Source of the DNA: Sphingomonas sp. IC-56
Lineage (GTDB): Bacteria > Pseudomonadota > Alphaproteobacteria > Sphingomonadales > Sphingomonadaceae
Assembly: GCF_021043375.1 (NCBI RefSeq)
Contig: NZ_JAJNDV010000009.1
Span: 95,045-159,044, forward strand
Length of the DNA stretch: 64,000 bases
Direction of reading: 5' to 3'
Part shown: positions 1 through 9,815 of the stretch, piece after piece
Layout: every line of letters starts with the position of its first letter
How positions within the stretch are numbered: position 1 is the first letter of the stretch
Notes under the pieces: generated by a model
The model's input: only the letters and a program-made list of their open reading frames with translations
The model's database searches: none
Told to the model about the DNA's origin: nothing
Position numbers and translations under genes: made by a program

Positions 1-208
1 TTCATCCCGCCAGCTTCGCGGACGAAGCAAGAGCGGTCAACGCCTGTGGCCGCCGCGGGCTGGGCATGGCGCCTGCGAGCACCGCGGCAGTGCATCCATG
101 GCATCGTGATTGCGGTGACCGCAGCATCTTTTTAGGGAGTGGGTCCGCTTGGCCGGGCGGCGTGTTTCACCAGCGGCCCCTGCCAGCACGACAAGAGGAA
201 GCACCGCG

Positions 209-1552
209 ATGACCACCATCCCGTACCAGCCTGAAGCGGGCGCCGAGACGCCCGCGCAGCGGCCCTGGTACCGGCACCTCTACATCCAGGTGCTGATCGC
301 CATCGCAGCCGGCGTGCTCATCGGCCATTTCGCGCCCGCCACGGGCGAAGCGCTCAAGCCACTGGGCGACGCCTTCATCAAGCTGGTAAAAATGATCATC
401 GCCCCGGTGATCTTCCTCACCATCGTCACCGGGATCGCGGGCATGCGCGACCTCGCCTCGGTCGGCCGGGTGGCGGGCAAGGCGTTTGGCTATTTCTTCT
501 TCTTCTCCACGCTGGCGCTGATCGTCGGCCTGATCGTCGCCAATGTCATTCGGCCCGGCGCGGGGCTCAACATCGATCCCGCCACGCTCGACACGTCCAA
601 GGTCGCGGTGTTCGCGGCCAAGGCGCATGAGTCCACGCTTACCGGCTTCCTGATGGGCATCATTCCCGACAGCTTCCTGTCGGGGCTGACCGAAGGCAAC
701 ATCCTCCAGACGCTGTTCATCGCCATCCTGTTTGGCATCGGCCTGGCGCTGATCGGCGATCGCGGCAACCGGATCACCGACGCGCTGGAGGACCTGTCGC
801 TCGCCGTGTTCAAGGTGGTGGCGATCCTGATGAAGGTCGCCCCGATCGGCGCGTTCGGCGCGATGGCCTTCACCATTGGCGCGTACGGCGTCGGGACGCT
901 TGCCAATCTCGCCATGCTGGTAGGCACCTTTTACCTGACCTCGTTGATCTTCGTCATCGTGGTGCTGGGCGCCGTGTCCCGGTTGGCGGGCTTCTCAATC
1001 TTCCGGCTGATCGGCTATCTGAAGGCAGAGCTGCTGCTGGTGCTCGGCACGTCGAGCTCGGAAAGCGCCTTGCCCAGCCTGATGGAGAAGATGGAGCGTG
1101 CCGGCTGCGCAAAGTCGGTCGTTGGGTTGGTCGTGCCGACCGGTTACTCGTTCAACCTGGACGGGACCAACATCTACATGACGCTGGCGGCCTTGTTCAT
1201 TGCCCAGGCCTGCAATGTCGACCTGACGCTCGGGCAACAGCTGCTGCTCCTGAGCGTCGCGATGCTGTCGTCCAAGGGTGCGGCGGGCGTTACCGGCGCC
1301 GGGTTCATCACCCTGGCCGCCACCTTGTCGATCGTCCCGAGCGTGCCGGTGGCCGGCATGGCGCTGATCCTGGGCGTCGACCGCTTCATGTCCGAATGCC
1401 GCAGCCTGACCAACTTCATCGGCAACGCCGTCGCTACGGTGGTCGTGTCGCGCTGGGAAGGACGCCTCGACGAAACGCAGTTCAACCTCGCACTGACCGG
1501 AAAGAGTCCGCGCGTCGATCAGATGGATGTCGACGCGGTGCCCGCGGCGTGA
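209..1552 (+). CDS. dctA: C4-dicarboxylate transporter DctA
   Basis: Inner-membrane sodium or proton symporter of the DAACS family that imports succinate, fumarate and malate. The 447-residue product has the family's hydrophobic helices and three signatures: [10 protein letters not shown] (about residue 281), GYSFNLDGT (about 310) and [13 protein letters not shown] (about 353), which form the re-entrant loops and substrate/cation site. I chose the ATG at 209 because AAGAGGAAG lies just upstream; an in-frame TTG at 149 would add an unlikely polar leader. The gene stands alone, with about 285 bp lacking any convincing gene before the next coding region. Substrate is inferred from family; a glutamate/aspartate carrier of the same family is the main alternative. 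Confidence 0.9.
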   Translation: MTTIPYQPEAGAETPAQRPWYRHLYIQVLIAIAAGVLIGHFAPATGEALKPLGDAFIKLVKMIIAPVIFLTIVTGIAGMRDLASVGRVAGKAFGYFFFFSTLALIVGLIVANVIRPGAGLNIDPATLDTSKVAVFAAKAHESTLTGFLMGIIPDSFLSGLTEGNILQTLFIAILFGIGLALIGDRGNRITDALEDLSLAVFKVVAILMKVAPIGAFGAMAFTIGAYGVGTLANLAMLVGTFYLTSLIFVIVVLGAVSRLAGFSIFRLIGYLKAELLLVLGTSSSESALPSLMEKMERAGCAKSVVGLVVPTGYSFNLDGTNIYMTLAALFIAQACNVDLTLGQQLLLLSVAMLSSKGAAGVTGAGFITLAATLSIVPSVPVAGMALILGVDRFMSECRSLTNFIGNAVATVVVSRWEGRLDETQFNLALTGKSPRVDQMDVDAVPAA

Positions 1553-1837
1553 GGACAATGATATGCCATTGCGCCCTTCCTATGGCCGTGGCCGTCTCCA
1601 TGGATCTGCTGCGCGACCGCGCCAAGGCGACACTCGGCACGCGCTAGGACTTCCGCGCCTCCAACCGCGCGACGATGCTGGGCAGCAGTCGTGGAGCGGC
1701 ACGTCGCGGACGGCTGTGGGTGAGGTCATGGGCGGCGCAACCGCATTTTCGCGCTCCTGGCCCGCCAGCAATTGAGCCGGCCGCCACTTTGCTCTACCCC
1801 TTGTCCCGATGCAGTTGAGCGAAGCACCCAAGGGCGC

Positions 1838-2545
1838 ATGACCGCCACGATCGCACTGGTCGATGACGACCGGAACATCCTGACGTCGGTCTCGATCGCC
1901 CTTCAGACCGAGGGCTTCTTGACCCGCGTCTATTCTGAAGGCGAAAGCGCGCTTAAGGCTCTGATCGACAACCCGCCGGATCTGGCGGTTCTGGATATCA
2001 AGATGCCCCGCATGGACGGGCTCGAGCTGCTCCGCCGCCTGCGCGAGAAGAGCCAGATCCCGGTCATCTTCCTGACGTCAAAGGACGATGAACTGGACGA
2101 AGCGCTCGGCCTCGCCATGGGAGCGGACGATTACATCGCCAAACCGTTCAGCCAGCGCCTGCTGATCGCCCGCATCCGCGCCATCCTGCGCCGCACCGAA
2201 ACCGCGCTGCCCACGGCCGAGGGGGGTCAGCCCCAGCCGGCCGAGGCGCTGGTGCGCGGGCGGCTAGCCATGGACCCGGCCCGGCACAAGGTCACCTGGG
2301 ACGGGGCGAACGTGACGCTTACCGTCACCGAATTCCTGATCCTGGAAACGCTGGCGCAGCGCCCCGGCATCGTGAAGACGCGCAACCAGCTGATGGACGC
2401 GGCGTATCAGGATGACATCTATGTCGATGACCGCACCATCGACAGCCACATCAAGCGCGTCCGGCGCAAATTTCGCCAGGTAGATCCGCAGTTCGACGCC
2501 ATCGAGACGCTGTATGGCGCCGGCTATCGCTTCTCGGACGAATAA
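1838..2545 (+). CDS. chvI: OmpR-family response regulator ChvI
   Basis: DNA-binding response regulator of the alphaproteobacterial ChvG/ChvI envelope and acid stress system. It has 235 residues: a receiver domain with the acidic pocket (VDDDR near residue 8), phospho-acceptor Asp53 in LAVLDIKMP and the conserved Lys in AKPF, then a winged-helix output domain ending in TLYGAGYRF. The ATG at 1838 is preferred because VDDD then falls about nine residues in; 22 in-frame codons upstream look non-homologous. The 3' end overlaps the sensor kinase gene by about 30 bp, so the pair is almost certainly co-translated. The name rests on the neighbouring kinase plus the hprK-rapZ-EIIA-HPr genes that follow, as in other alphaproteobacteria. 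Confidence 0.88.
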   Translation: MTATIALVDDDRNILTSVSIALQTEGFLTRVYSEGESALKALIDNPPDLAVLDIKMPRMDGLELLRRLREKSQIPVIFLTSKDDELDEALGLAMGADDYIAKPFSQRLLIARIRAILRRTETALPTAEGGQPQPAEALVRGRLAMDPARHKVTWDGANVTLTVTEFLILETLAQRPGIVKTRNQLMDAAYQDDIYVDDRTIDSHIKRVRRKFRQVDPQFDAIETLYGAGYRFSDE

Positions 2546-4088
2546 CGAGCGCGATCTCGCGCTCACCTGGTCGACCCGGATCAGTCTCACCGCCCGTATC
2601 CTCGCGGTGAACATCTTTGCGCTCGCCTTGCTGGGCAGTGGCTTCTTCTATCTCGATTCCTTCCGCAGCCGCATGGTCGACAGCCGCGTCGCCCAGGCCA
2701 AGCGGGAGGTGCGGCTTATTGCCCAGGCGCTTGCCTCCGCCACCAACGAGCGGCGCAATCTGTTGGTGCTCAGCCTTGCGCGTGACACGGGCAACCGCAT
2801 TCGCCTGTTCGACGAAGATGGGCGGATGCTGGCCGACAGTCAGGAGCTTGGCTTGCGCAACGTCGTCCTGCGCGATCCGGACAAAGATCCCTGGAACCAG
2901 TCCACCGCCCGCTTCCTCGACGCCGTCATCGACACGGTCGCGGGCGCCGATCGCGCGCCGCTGTTTCGCGAGCAGCCGCGCGACGAAGGCATGGACTGGC
3001 CGGACGTGCGCACCGCACGCGAGACGCTCGGTACCCCGGCCACTGTCTGGCGGGCGCCCGACCGCACGCCGGTGATCACCGCCGGCGCGCCGATCACCCA
3101 GCTTGGCGTGGTGATGACCACCACCAATGCGCGCGACATCACCCGCACGGTCCGTACCGAGCGCTGGCGGCTCAGCATGGTGTTGGGCATCGTGGCGCTT
3201 CTGTCGATCTTCCTGTCGCTGTTCCTGGCACGTACGATCGTCCGCCCGTTGCAGCTCCTTGCCCGCGCGGCGATCCGCGTCCGTCTGGGCCGTGCCCGCG
3301 AAGTAGTGGTCCCCCGCCTGCCTGAGCGCCGCGACGAGATCGGCCTTCTCGCGCGCGCGGTGTCGGACATGACGCAGGCGCTGCGTGCCCGGATCGACGC
3401 GACCGAAGCGTTCGCGGCCGATGTCACCCACGAACTGAAGAACCCGCTGGCTTCGCTGCGCTCGGCGGTGGACGGCCTCGCCCGCGTGAAGGATCCGGAG
3501 CTCCAGGCGCGGCTGCTGGCCATCGTCCAGGACGATGTGCATCGCCTTGATCGGCTGATCACCGACATTTCCGAAGCCTCACGCCTCGACGCGCAGCTCA
3601 GCCGCGCGACGTTCGAGCCCGTCGACATCGGCAGGATGATCGCAGCGCTGATCGCCCAGCGCGAATCGCGCGGCCTGCCCGATGGCATTCGCATCCACTT
3701 CGACCAGCACGCCGACGCGCCGCTCATCGTCCTGGGCGAAGGCGCACGCCTTGAGCGTGTCTTCGAGAACCTGATCGAGAACGCCCTCTCCTTCTCGCCC
3801 CCCGGCGGTCTGATCACGCTCACCGCCTCGAGCGAGGCCGATACACTGATCGTCACGGTGGAGGACCAGGGCCCCGGCGTACCTGAAGAAGCGCGCGAAG
3901 CGATCTTCCGCCGCTTCCACTCCGTCCGGCCCGATGCGGAGGCTTTCGGGCTTCACTCCGGGCTCGGCCTTGCCATCGCCCGCACGATTGTCGAAGGCCA
4001 TCAGGGGAGCATTTCAGTGGAAACGCGGGAGGAGCGCGTGAGCGGAGCGATGTTCATTGTGCGATTGCCGCGGGCGGAACAGGGTTGA
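2514..4088 (+). CDS. chvG: Sensor histidine kinase ChvG
   Basis: Membrane histidine kinase partner of ChvI, 524 residues. A transmembrane segment (about residues 25-47, [19 protein letters not shown]) is followed by a periplasmic region of about 180 residues, a second membrane segment ([17 protein letters not shown]), a HAMP linker, the H-box THELKNPL with His306, and an HATPase domain with the N-box (ENLIENAL), DQGPGV and GLGLAIA. The start at 2514 lies inside chvI; no later start keeps the first membrane helix. In rhizobia ChvG activity is restrained by the periplasmic protein ExoR; no exoR is seen here. Confidence 0.88.
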   Translation: MAPAIASRTNNERDLALTWSTRISLTARILAVNIFALALLGSGFFYLDSFRSRMVDSRVAQAKREVRLIAQALASATNERRNLLVLSLARDTGNRIRLFDEDGRMLADSQELGLRNVVLRDPDKDPWNQSTARFLDAVIDTVAGADRAPLFREQPRDEGMDWPDVRTARETLGTPATVWRAPDRTPVITAGAPITQLGVVMTTTNARDITRTVRTERWRLSMVLGIVALLSIFLSLFLARTIVRPLQLLARAAIRVRLGRAREVVVPRLPERRDEIGLLARAVSDMTQALRARIDATEAFAADVTHELKNPLASLRSAVDGLARVKDPELQARLLAIVQDDVHRLDRLITDISEASRLDAQLSRATFEPVDIGRMIAALIAQRESRGLPDGIRIHFDQHADAPLIVLGEGARLERVFENLIENALSFSPPGGLITLTASSEADTLIVTVEDQGPGVPEEAREAIFRRFHSVRPDAEAFGLHSGLGLAIARTIVEGHQGSISVETREERVSGAMFIVRLPRAEQG

Positions 4089-4528
4089 TGGTGGAACCTC
4101 GCTATCCTTCGGTCTCGTCCGAGACGCTGGCAGCCGCCTGCGTCGCGCTGAACGGCCGCGCGGTGCTGATCGAATCCCGCGACACGCAGGCGCGCTCGGA
4201 ACTGGCGCTGCGCCTGGTGGATCGGGGCGGAAGCCTGATTGCCGGCGAGCATAGCATCTGCCAGCGCCAGGACGGCCACTTGATCGCCTGCGCTCCGGTG
4301 CACGACCGCGGCCGGATCGAAGTCGCCGGGTTGGGCATTGTCGAGCTGCCCTTTCAGGAACGTGCCCCGGTGGACTTGCTGATCGTCATCCTCGACAAAC
4401 CCACGCTTTTTCCAGAAGAAACGACACGCCGCGTGGCCGGCATTCCTGTTCGCGTGGTGACGCTTGCCGCGCTGGACCCCGCCGCACCCGCCAAGATCGC
4501 CGTAGCCCTGGGACAATTGCACCGATGA
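4088..4528 (+). CDS. hprK: HPr kinase/phosphorylase-like protein without a P-loop
   Basis: Short alphaproteobacterial HprK homologue, 146 residues, corresponding to the C-terminal catalytic domain only. In the family this domain phosphorylates HPr on serine using a GxxGxGKS P-loop. Here the equivalent stretch (residues 30-37) reads SRDTQARS: the glycines are gone and Lys is Arg. The following acidic pair, usually LVSDD, reads LIAGEH. The later GRIEVAGLGIVELPF segment is recognisable. Position between chvG and rapZ with 4-bp overlaps matches the conserved order. The start is ATG 4088, overlapping the chvG stop; a TTG one codon earlier is possible. Identity as an HprK relative is firm from motif and context; kinase activity is doubtful. 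Confidence 0.8.
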   Translation: MVEPRYPSVSSETLAAACVALNGRAVLIESRDTQARSELALRLVDRGGSLIAGEHSICQRQDGHLIACAPVHDRGRIEVAGLGIVELPFQERAPVDLLIVILDKPTLFPEETTRRVAGIPVRVVTLAALDPAAPAKIAVALGQLHR

Positions 4529-5457
4529 GCCACCCCAAGCACATTCTGCTCGTCACCGGCATGTCGGGCGCCGGCAAGTCCACCGTGCTGCGTACGCTGG
4601 AGGATCTTGGCTGGGAAACCGTCGACAATCTCCCGCTGCTCCTGCTGGACCGCCTGCTCGACACGGCGCCGGCGGCTGGCACGAACAGCGACGACGACCG
4701 CCCGCTTGCGATCGGCATCGGCAGCCAGACGCGCGGCTTCGATGCCGAAAGCATCGTCCGGCGCATCAAGAAGCTTCAGGAGGATCACGACCTCCATGTC
4801 GGCACGCTCTATCTGGAATGCTCCGGCTCAGAACTCGAGCGGCGCTACGACGAGACGCGCCGACGCCACCCCCTTGCCCAGGATCGCCCGGCAAGCGACG
4901 GGATCGCGCGCGAACGCGAGCTCCTGATCCCGCTCCGCCGCTGGTCCAACCGGCTGATCGACACCACCAACCTGTCTTCCAACGAACTCGCGCACCAGAT
5001 CCGCACCACCTTTTCAGGCGACGGGTTGGGCAAGACCGTGCTGACGATCGCCTCGTTCGGCTTCGCCCGCGGCCTGCCGCGCGACGCCGATCTGGTGTTC
5101 GACATGCGCTTCCTGCGCAATCCGCACTGGGTGCCGTCGCTCCGCCCGGGCACCGGCAAGGATGCCGACGTCTCGGCTTACATCGTCGAGGACGCCGCCT
5201 ACGCGCCGGCCATGGCCCAGATCGAGGCGCTGCTGCTCCTGCTGCTCCCGCGCTATGAGGCGGAAGGCAAATCCTATGTTACCGTCGCGTTCGGCTGTAC
5301 CGGCGGGAGACATCGCTCGGTTCATGTCGCCGAACGCATGGCGCGCCGGTTGCGCGAGGAAGGATTTTCGCCCACGGTGAAACACCGCGATTTGCAGACC
5401 GCACCGCAGGACTCGCTGGAAGGAGCCCCGGTCACGACATCAGGGGGCGGAGTTTGA
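4525..5457 (+). CDS. rapZ: RNase adapter / nucleotide-binding protein RapZ
   Basis: RapZ (YvcJ/YhbJ family), 310 residues. In E. coli it guides RNase E to the small RNA GlmZ and so controls amino-sugar synthesis; its alphaproteobacterial targets are less known. The N-terminal P-loop GMSGAGKS is at residues 12-19, the switch-like ETVDNLP follows at about 32, and the C-terminal RNA-binding part carries GCTGGRHRSV. The gene overlaps the end of hprK by 4 bp and is one base short of the EIIA gene, so the block is one transcription unit. The family call is secure. Confidence 0.93.
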   Translation: MSHPKHILLVTGMSGAGKSTVLRTLEDLGWETVDNLPLLLLDRLLDTAPAAGTNSDDDRPLAIGIGSQTRGFDAESIVRRIKKLQEDHDLHVGTLYLECSGSELERRYDETRRRHPLAQDRPASDGIARERELLIPLRRWSNRLIDTTNLSSNELAHQIRTTFSGDGLGKTVLTIASFGFARGLPRDADLVFDMRFLRNPHWVPSLRPGTGKDADVSAYIVEDAAYAPAMAQIEALLLLLLPRYEAEGKSYVTVAFGCTGGRHRSVHVAERMARRLREEGFSPTVKHRDLQTAPQDSLEGAPVTTSGGGV

Positions 5458-5458
5458 A

Positions 5459-5866
5459 ATGATTGGTTTGGTACTCGTGACACACGGACATCTCGCAGAG
5501 GAGTTCGTCGTCGCGATGGAGCATGTGGTGGGCCAGCAGGAACGGATCGCTCCGATCTGCATCGGCCCCGAAGACGACATGGAGAGCCGCCGCGCCGACA
5601 TTGCCGAGGCGATCGGCCGCGTCGATGAAGGTCAAGGCGTGATCGTGCTGAGCGATCTGTTCGGCGGCACCCCATCGAACCTGGCCATCTCGCTGATGGA
5701 GGCCGGCCGCATCGAAGTGATCGCCGGCATCAACCTGCCGATGCTCATCCGTCTCGGCAGCGCCCGCAAGACGATGAAGGTCACTGAGGCTGTCGCCGCC
5801 GCGCGCGACGCAGGCCGCAAATACATTACCATCGCCTCAGAGGTGCTGGGGGAAGCTGCCGCGTGA
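5459..5866 (+). CDS. PTS EIIA component, mannose (EIIA-Man) family
   Basis: Cytoplasmic 135-residue EIIA-Man domain without an attached EIIB. The phospho-accepting histidine is His9 in LVTHGHLAEEF; the LSDLFGGTPSN motif is the family's conserved loop (about residues 65-75). No sugar permease lies nearby, and in alphaproteobacteria this stand-alone domain is the terminal phosphate acceptor of a regulatory phosphorelay rather than a transporter. The gene overlaps the downstream HPr gene by 4 bp. Enzyme I is not in the window. It is named ptsM or manX in various genomes, so I leave the symbol blank. Confidence 0.9.
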   Translation: MIGLVLVTHGHLAEEFVVAMEHVVGQQERIAPICIGPEDDMESRRADIAEAIGRVDEGQGVIVLSDLFGGTPSNLAISLMEAGRIEVIAGINLPMLIRLGSARKTMKVTEAVAAARDAGRKYITIASEVLGEAAA

Positions 5867-6135
5867 GCCGCTGCACCCGCACTGTTGCGATTTCGAACCG
5901 CCGCGGGCTGCACGCCCGGGCGAGCATGGCATTCGTCACCCTCGCCTCCAGCCAGCCTGTCGAACTGACCGTGGAAAAGGACGGCAACAGCGCGTCTGGC
6001 ACTTCGATCCTCGACCTGATGATGTTGGGCGCAGCCAAGGGTGATTCGATCATTATCAGCGCGGAGGGCGATGGCGCCGAAGCGGCTGTGCAGGCGCTGT
6101 CCGAGCTGGTCGAGGCGCGCTTCGGCGAGGAATGA
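5863..6135 (+). CDS. ptsH: HPr family phosphocarrier protein
   Basis: Ninety-residue HPr. The site phosphorylated by Enzyme I is His17 in NRRGLHARAS, and the regulatory serine is Ser48 in GTSILDLMML, so both canonical phosphosites are present. The GTG start at 5863 overlaps the EIIA stop. Expected role: relay phosphate from Enzyme I to the EIIA encoded just upstream and act as the HprK substrate. That makes the missing P-loop in the neighbouring HprK homologue noteworthy. Confidence 0.92.
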   Translation: MSRCTRTVAISNRRGLHARASMAFVTLASSQPVELTVEKDGNSASGTSILDLMMLGAAKGDSIIISAEGDGAEAAVQALSELVEARFGEE

Positions 6136-6185
6136 GTGCCGCCCCGCCGCTTGCGGGACGACTTCGGGAAGGGCATGGAGCGCGC

Positions 6186-6989
6186 ATGCCTCGCGAAATC
6201 ACTGCCTATTCCAACCCGCTGATCAAACGCGTTCGCCAGCTGCGTGAAAAGCGCCATCGCCGCGAGGAAGGCCTGTTCCTCGCCGAAGGTCTGCGCATCC
6301 TGACCGAGGCGCGCGAGGCTGGGCGCCTGCCCGAGTTCCTGTTCTTCGCCCGCGACAATGCCAATCACCCGCTCGTCCGCGCGCTGGTGGCGGACACCGA
6401 GGCCGCCGGTGGCGAGGCCATCGAGACCAACGCCGACATTCTGTCCAAACTGTCGGGGAAGGACAATCCCGGCGCCGTCGTGGGCGTTTATCCTGAGTTC
6501 GGCGTGGCGCTTGAGGATCTGGACCGCAGCGCCGCCTGGATCTGGTTGGTGGCCGAGCGGCTGCGCGATCCCGGCAATCTCGGCACCATTCTGCGCACCG
6601 GCGATGCTATCGGTGCAGGCGGACTGATCCTGATCGACGACTGCGTCGATCCGTTTTCGGTCGAGGCGGTCCGCGCGAGCATGGGCGCGTTGTTCACGGT
6701 GCCGGTCGTCCGGACCAGCTGGGCGGCGTTCCAGCCCTGGCTGCGCGCGGGACCGGGTCAGCTTGTGGGGCTTAGCCTGGACACCGAGCACGACTATCAG
6801 TCGCCGCGCTATGCCGCGCCCACTTTCCTCCTCACCGGCAACGAGGCCCAGGGCATGCCCGACTTCATGGCCGCCGAATGTGACCTGCTGGTCAAGATCC
6901 CGATGCTCGGCAAGGCCGACAGCCTCAACGCCGCAGTCGCCACCGCCGTGATGGCCTATGAAGTGCTCAACCAGCAACGCGGCGGCTGA
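6186..6989 (+). CDS. TrmH-family (SPOUT) RNA 2'-O-methyltransferase
   Basis: SAM-dependent RNA ribose methyltransferase, 267 residues. An N-terminal substrate-binding domain (SNPLIKRVRQLREKRHRREE) precedes the knotted SPOUT domain with motif 1 (NLGTILRTGDAIGAGGLIL), motif 2 (LLTGNEAQGM, about residue 215) and motif 3 (IPMLGKADSLNAAVA). The start at 6186 has GGAG five bases upstream; an in-frame start at 6132 would overlap the HPr gene but adds a non-homologous leader. The target (a 23S rRNA or tRNA nucleotide) cannot be told from sequence alone. It may be co-transcribed with the PTS genes, since the gap is only about 50 bp. Confidence 0.87.
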   Translation: MPREITAYSNPLIKRVRQLREKRHRREEGLFLAEGLRILTEAREAGRLPEFLFFARDNANHPLVRALVADTEAAGGEAIETNADILSKLSGKDNPGAVVGVYPEFGVALEDLDRSAAWIWLVAERLRDPGNLGTILRTGDAIGAGGLILIDDCVDPFSVEAVRASMGALFTVPVVRTSWAAFQPWLRAGPGQLVGLSLDTEHDYQSPRYAAPTFLLTGNEAQGMPDFMAAECDLLVKIPMLGKADSLNAAVATAVMAYEVLNQQRGG

Positions 6990-7051
6990 TCACTTCTGCC
7001 ATCACCGGTTCAGCAAGGTGCCTGCAAGCTAGCATCGGAAGGAGTTATCCC

Positions 7052-7729
7052 ATGCGCCTGGCTGCTGCCCTCACCCTATGCCTCACCGCCCCACTCCCCG
7101 CGCAGGCACAGCCGCAGCCCTACCGCGCGCTGGGCACGGAGCCTTTCTGGTCCTTGACCATCGACCAGGACAAGATGCGCTATCAACCCGCGGACGACCG
7201 GGCAATCGCAGTCGCCACCCCGCGCGTACGCACCATCGCCGGCGGGAAGCGCTACCTGACGCGCACCATGACGGTGTCGATCACCCACGCTCCGTGCAGC
7301 GACGGCATGAGCGACCGCATCTATCCCGACACAGTGACGCTCCGGATCGGCAAGCTCGTCCGCAAAGGCTGTGGCGGCAGGCAGCCCGCGGCAGCTACCG
7401 CCACGCTGCTCGAAGGTGACTGGAACATCGAAGCGATCGATGGACGTCCATCATTGAAGGAGCACCCGCACATCGCGTTTCGCGGCGGGCGCCTACAGGG
7501 CAGCACCGGTTGCAACAGCTTCAGCGGCAGCTTCGCCTTCGCACGCGGCTATCTGCAAGCCGGCCCGCTCGCAACCACCCGCCGCGGCTGCATCGGCAAC
7601 GGCATTGCCGAGCAGGAACGGCGGCTGCTCGCCCTGCTCTCCCACAAGCTCAGCGTCAGCCGCAACCCGGCGGGCAAACTGGTCCTGACCGATCCCTATC
7701 GCGGCAAACTGGTGCTGAAACCCCGCTGA
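7052..7729 (+). CDS. Secreted META-domain protein (HslJ-like)
   Basis: 225-residue exported protein with a signal peptide ending near AQAQ (residue 19-20). The first half (about 20-115) is the COG3650-type domain beginning ALGTEPFWSLTID, and the second half (about 125-225) is a META/HslJ domain with the characteristic GSTGCNSFSGSF stretch and a late conserved Cys in TTRRGCIG. HslJ in E. coli is linked to novobiocin resistance and heat shock; the molecular role is unknown. It stands alone and converges on rmuC, ending about 30 bp away. Confidence 0.8.
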   Translation: MRLAAALTLCLTAPLPAQAQPQPYRALGTEPFWSLTIDQDKMRYQPADDRAIAVATPRVRTIAGGKRYLTRTMTVSITHAPCSDGMSDRIYPDTVTLRIGKLVRKGCGGRQPAAATATLLEGDWNIEAIDGRPSLKEHPHIAFRGGRLQGSTGCNSFSGSFAFARGYLQAGPLATTRRGCIGNGIAEQERRLLALLSHKLSVSRNPAGKLVLTDPYRGKLVLKPR

Positions 7730-7761
7730 CCCGCGTCGAGACGCTGAAGCCAGCAGCAACG

Positions 7762-9174
7762 CTACTCCGCCGCCCGAACCACGACCGCCTCGGCATCTCC
7801 ATCGGGCGCCGGCAGCAACTCCACGGCAGGCGCCTTGGCGACCACGTCCACCGTATCGATCGCGGTCAGCTCCGAATTGCCGGTATCCACGTTGAGGGCC
7901 TGAAAGCGGCGCGCCGACACCATCACCCGGCCCTCGAAGCTCGACACGAACTTGTTGTAATTCTCGACCGCGCTGTTGAGCCCGCCGCCCACGCGCTTCA
8001 AATGCCCCGCGGCAGTCGCCAGCCGCTCGTACATTTCCTTGCCCAGCTTGCCGACCTCGCGTGCGTCCTCAGTCAGCTTCTGCTGGCGCCACATCGCCGC
8101 CACGGTCCGCGCCAGCGGCAGGAAGGCGGAAGGCCCCGCGATGATCACCCGGTTGCGGGCCGCCCGCTCCCACAGCTCCATGTCGATTTCCAGCGCGCTC
8201 GACAGGAAATTGTCGCCAGGGATGTACATGATGACGAAGTCGGGCGCCTTGTCGAACTGCGCCCAATAGGCCTTGCGCGACAGGGCATCGGCATGGTTGC
8301 GCACTGCCCGCGCATGCGCCGCCAGCGCAGCCTGCCGGTCCTCGGCCGAAGTCGCTTCCGCTGCCTGAAGATACGCGTCGAGCACGCACTTCACATCGAC
8401 GATCAGCTGCTGATCGCCCGGCAGGCGGATGATGAAGTCGGGCCGGAGCATGCCGTCCTCGGTCGTCACCGATACCTCGGCGGCGAAGTCGACATGCCCG
8501 TCCAGCCCGGCAAGCTCGATCAGGTTGCGGAACTGCTGCTCACCCCAGCGCCCACGCGTCTTGGGTGCCGCCCGCAATGCATTGACGAGCTTGGCCGTTT
8601 CGGTCCGCGTCTCGCCCAGACTCGCCTGCACTGCGGAAATCGTTTCCTTCAGCGCGCCATAGCTGTCGTGCCGATCCTTTTCCACTCGCTGCAGCCCTTC
8701 CTCATAGCGCTTCAGCGTCGATTCGACGGGCTGCAGCAGCGCCTTGAGCTTGGCCTCGTTCTTCTCGCCGGCCTGGTTGAAGCGTGCATCGGCACGCTCC
8801 AGGAAATTCTTCTGCGCCTCGCCCAGCATCGTCGCGGCCGTCTCGCGGAACTGCCCGGCCATCACTTCGCGCGCATTGACGAACTCGGCCAGCCGCTCCT
8901 CGAACGATCCCGCCTTCGCCTTCAGTTCGGCATGTTCCAGGCGGGCCATGTCGCGCTCGTCGCGGATACGCGAAAGCTCGGCGCGCAGCCCCGGCACTTC
9001 GCCGCCGCGCTCTTCCGCCGCTGCCAGGTCCATGATCGCCGCCTTGAAGTCCGCTTCGCGCCGACCGCGCTCGCTACGCAGCTGCGCAGCGCCACGCCCA
9101 CCCAGCAGCCAGCCGACAACGATGCCAGCCAGCAACGCCACCACGATCAATACCAGCGCCAAGAGTTCCAACAT
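7762..9174 (-). CDS. rmuC: DNA recombination protein RmuC
   Basis: RmuC family, 470 residues. The family is associated with limiting inversions at short repeats and carries a PD-(D/E)XK-like nuclease fold. An N-terminal membrane anchor (LLALVLIVVALLAGIVVGWLL) is followed by a long coiled coil rich in Glu/Arg/Ala (about residues 40-190) and the conserved RmuC core, with RGRWGEQQFRNLIE, RPDFIIRLPGDQQLIVDVKC and FVIMYIPGDNFLSSALE. Downstream of def on the same strand, 68 bp away. Confidence 0.9.
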   Translation of the reverse strand: MLELLALVLIVVALLAGIVVGWLLGGRGAAQLRSERGRREADFKAAIMDLAAAEERGGEVPGLRAELSRIRDERDMARLEHAELKAKAGSFEERLAEFVNAREVMAGQFRETAATMLGEAQKNFLERADARFNQAGEKNEAKLKALLQPVESTLKRYEEGLQRVEKDRHDSYGALKETISAVQASLGETRTETAKLVNALRAAPKTRGRWGEQQFRNLIELAGLDGHVDFAAEVSVTTEDGMLRPDFIIRLPGDQQLIVDVKCVLDAYLQAAEATSAEDRQAALAAHARAVRNHADALSRKAYWAQFDKAPDFVIMYIPGDNFLSSALEIDMELWERAARNRVIIAGPSAFLPLARTVAAMWRQQKLTEDAREVGKLGKEMYERLATAAGHLKRVGGGLNSAVENYNKFVSSFEGRVMVSARRFQALNVDTGNSELTAIDTVDVVAKAPAVELLPAPDGDAEAVVVRAAE

Positions 9175-9242
9175 ACGCCTCCAAGAACAGAAGGCGAACC
9201 TACCCGCAGCGCCTCAGCGAGGCAAGCGCAAGCTGCGCGGCC

Positions 9243-9767
9243 TCAGGCGGCGCGGCGCAGCTTGGTCAGCTTCTTCATGATCATGTCGCGCTTTAACTTC
9301 GACAGATGGTCGAGGAACACGATGCCCTCCAGATGATCCATCTCATGCTGGATGCAGGTGGCGAGCAGGCCGTCGAACACGGCGTCCTGCGCCTCGCCCT
9401 TCTCGTCCAACCACTTCACGCGGCAGCGCGCGGGGCGTTCGATGTCGGCGAACTGTTCGGGGATCGACAGGCAACCCTCGGTATAGACCGACATCTCTTC
9501 CGAAGGCTCGGAAATCGCGGGATTGATGAAGACGCGCGGGTGCCGGATCGGCTTGCCCTCTTCGTCCTCTTCCTCCTGAAGGTCCATCACCACCACGCGC
9601 TTCGCCACGCCGACCTGGATCGCGGCAAGCCCGATGCCCGGCGCGTCGTACATCGTGTCGAACATGTCGGTGATCAGCTGGCGCAGATCGTCATCCACCT
9701 CCCCAACGGGTTCGGAGACGAGGCGCAAGCGCGGATCGGGTACTTCAACGATAGGGAGAATGGCCAT
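9243..9767 (-). CDS. def: Peptide deformylase
   Basis: Removes the N-formyl group from nascent proteins; metal-dependent. The 174-residue product has all three signatures: GIGLAAIQVG (44-53), EGCLSIP (97-103) and QHEMDHLEG (140-148), giving metal ligands Cys99, His141 and His145 and catalytic Glu142. An acidic insertion, QEEEDEEG, sits at 64-71. Lies between rmuC and recR on the minus strand; the formyltransferase gene fmt is close by on the other strand, so the two halves of the formylation cycle are neighbours. Confidence 0.96.
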   Translation of the reverse strand: MAILPIVEVPDPRLRLVSEPVGEVDDDLRQLITDMFDTMYDAPGIGLAAIQVGVAKRVVVMDLQEEEDEEGKPIRHPRVFINPAISEPSEEMSVYTEGCLSIPEQFADIERPARCRVKWLDEKGEAQDAVFDGLLATCIQHEMDHLEGIVFLDHLSKLKRDMIMKKLTKLRRAA

Positions 9768-9815
9768 GGCGCCGAAATAGTCGCGGTCCCGGCCCGCTGC
9801 AAGCGGCTGCGTGCG

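Noticed and set aside
2..67. A 20-residue minus-strand frame at the left edge
   Set aside because: No start signal, no motif; probably chance.
7510..9336. A long plus-strand frame antisense to rmuC
   Set aside because: Low-complexity Arg/His/Pro translation; the rmuC reading has all conserved family stretches.
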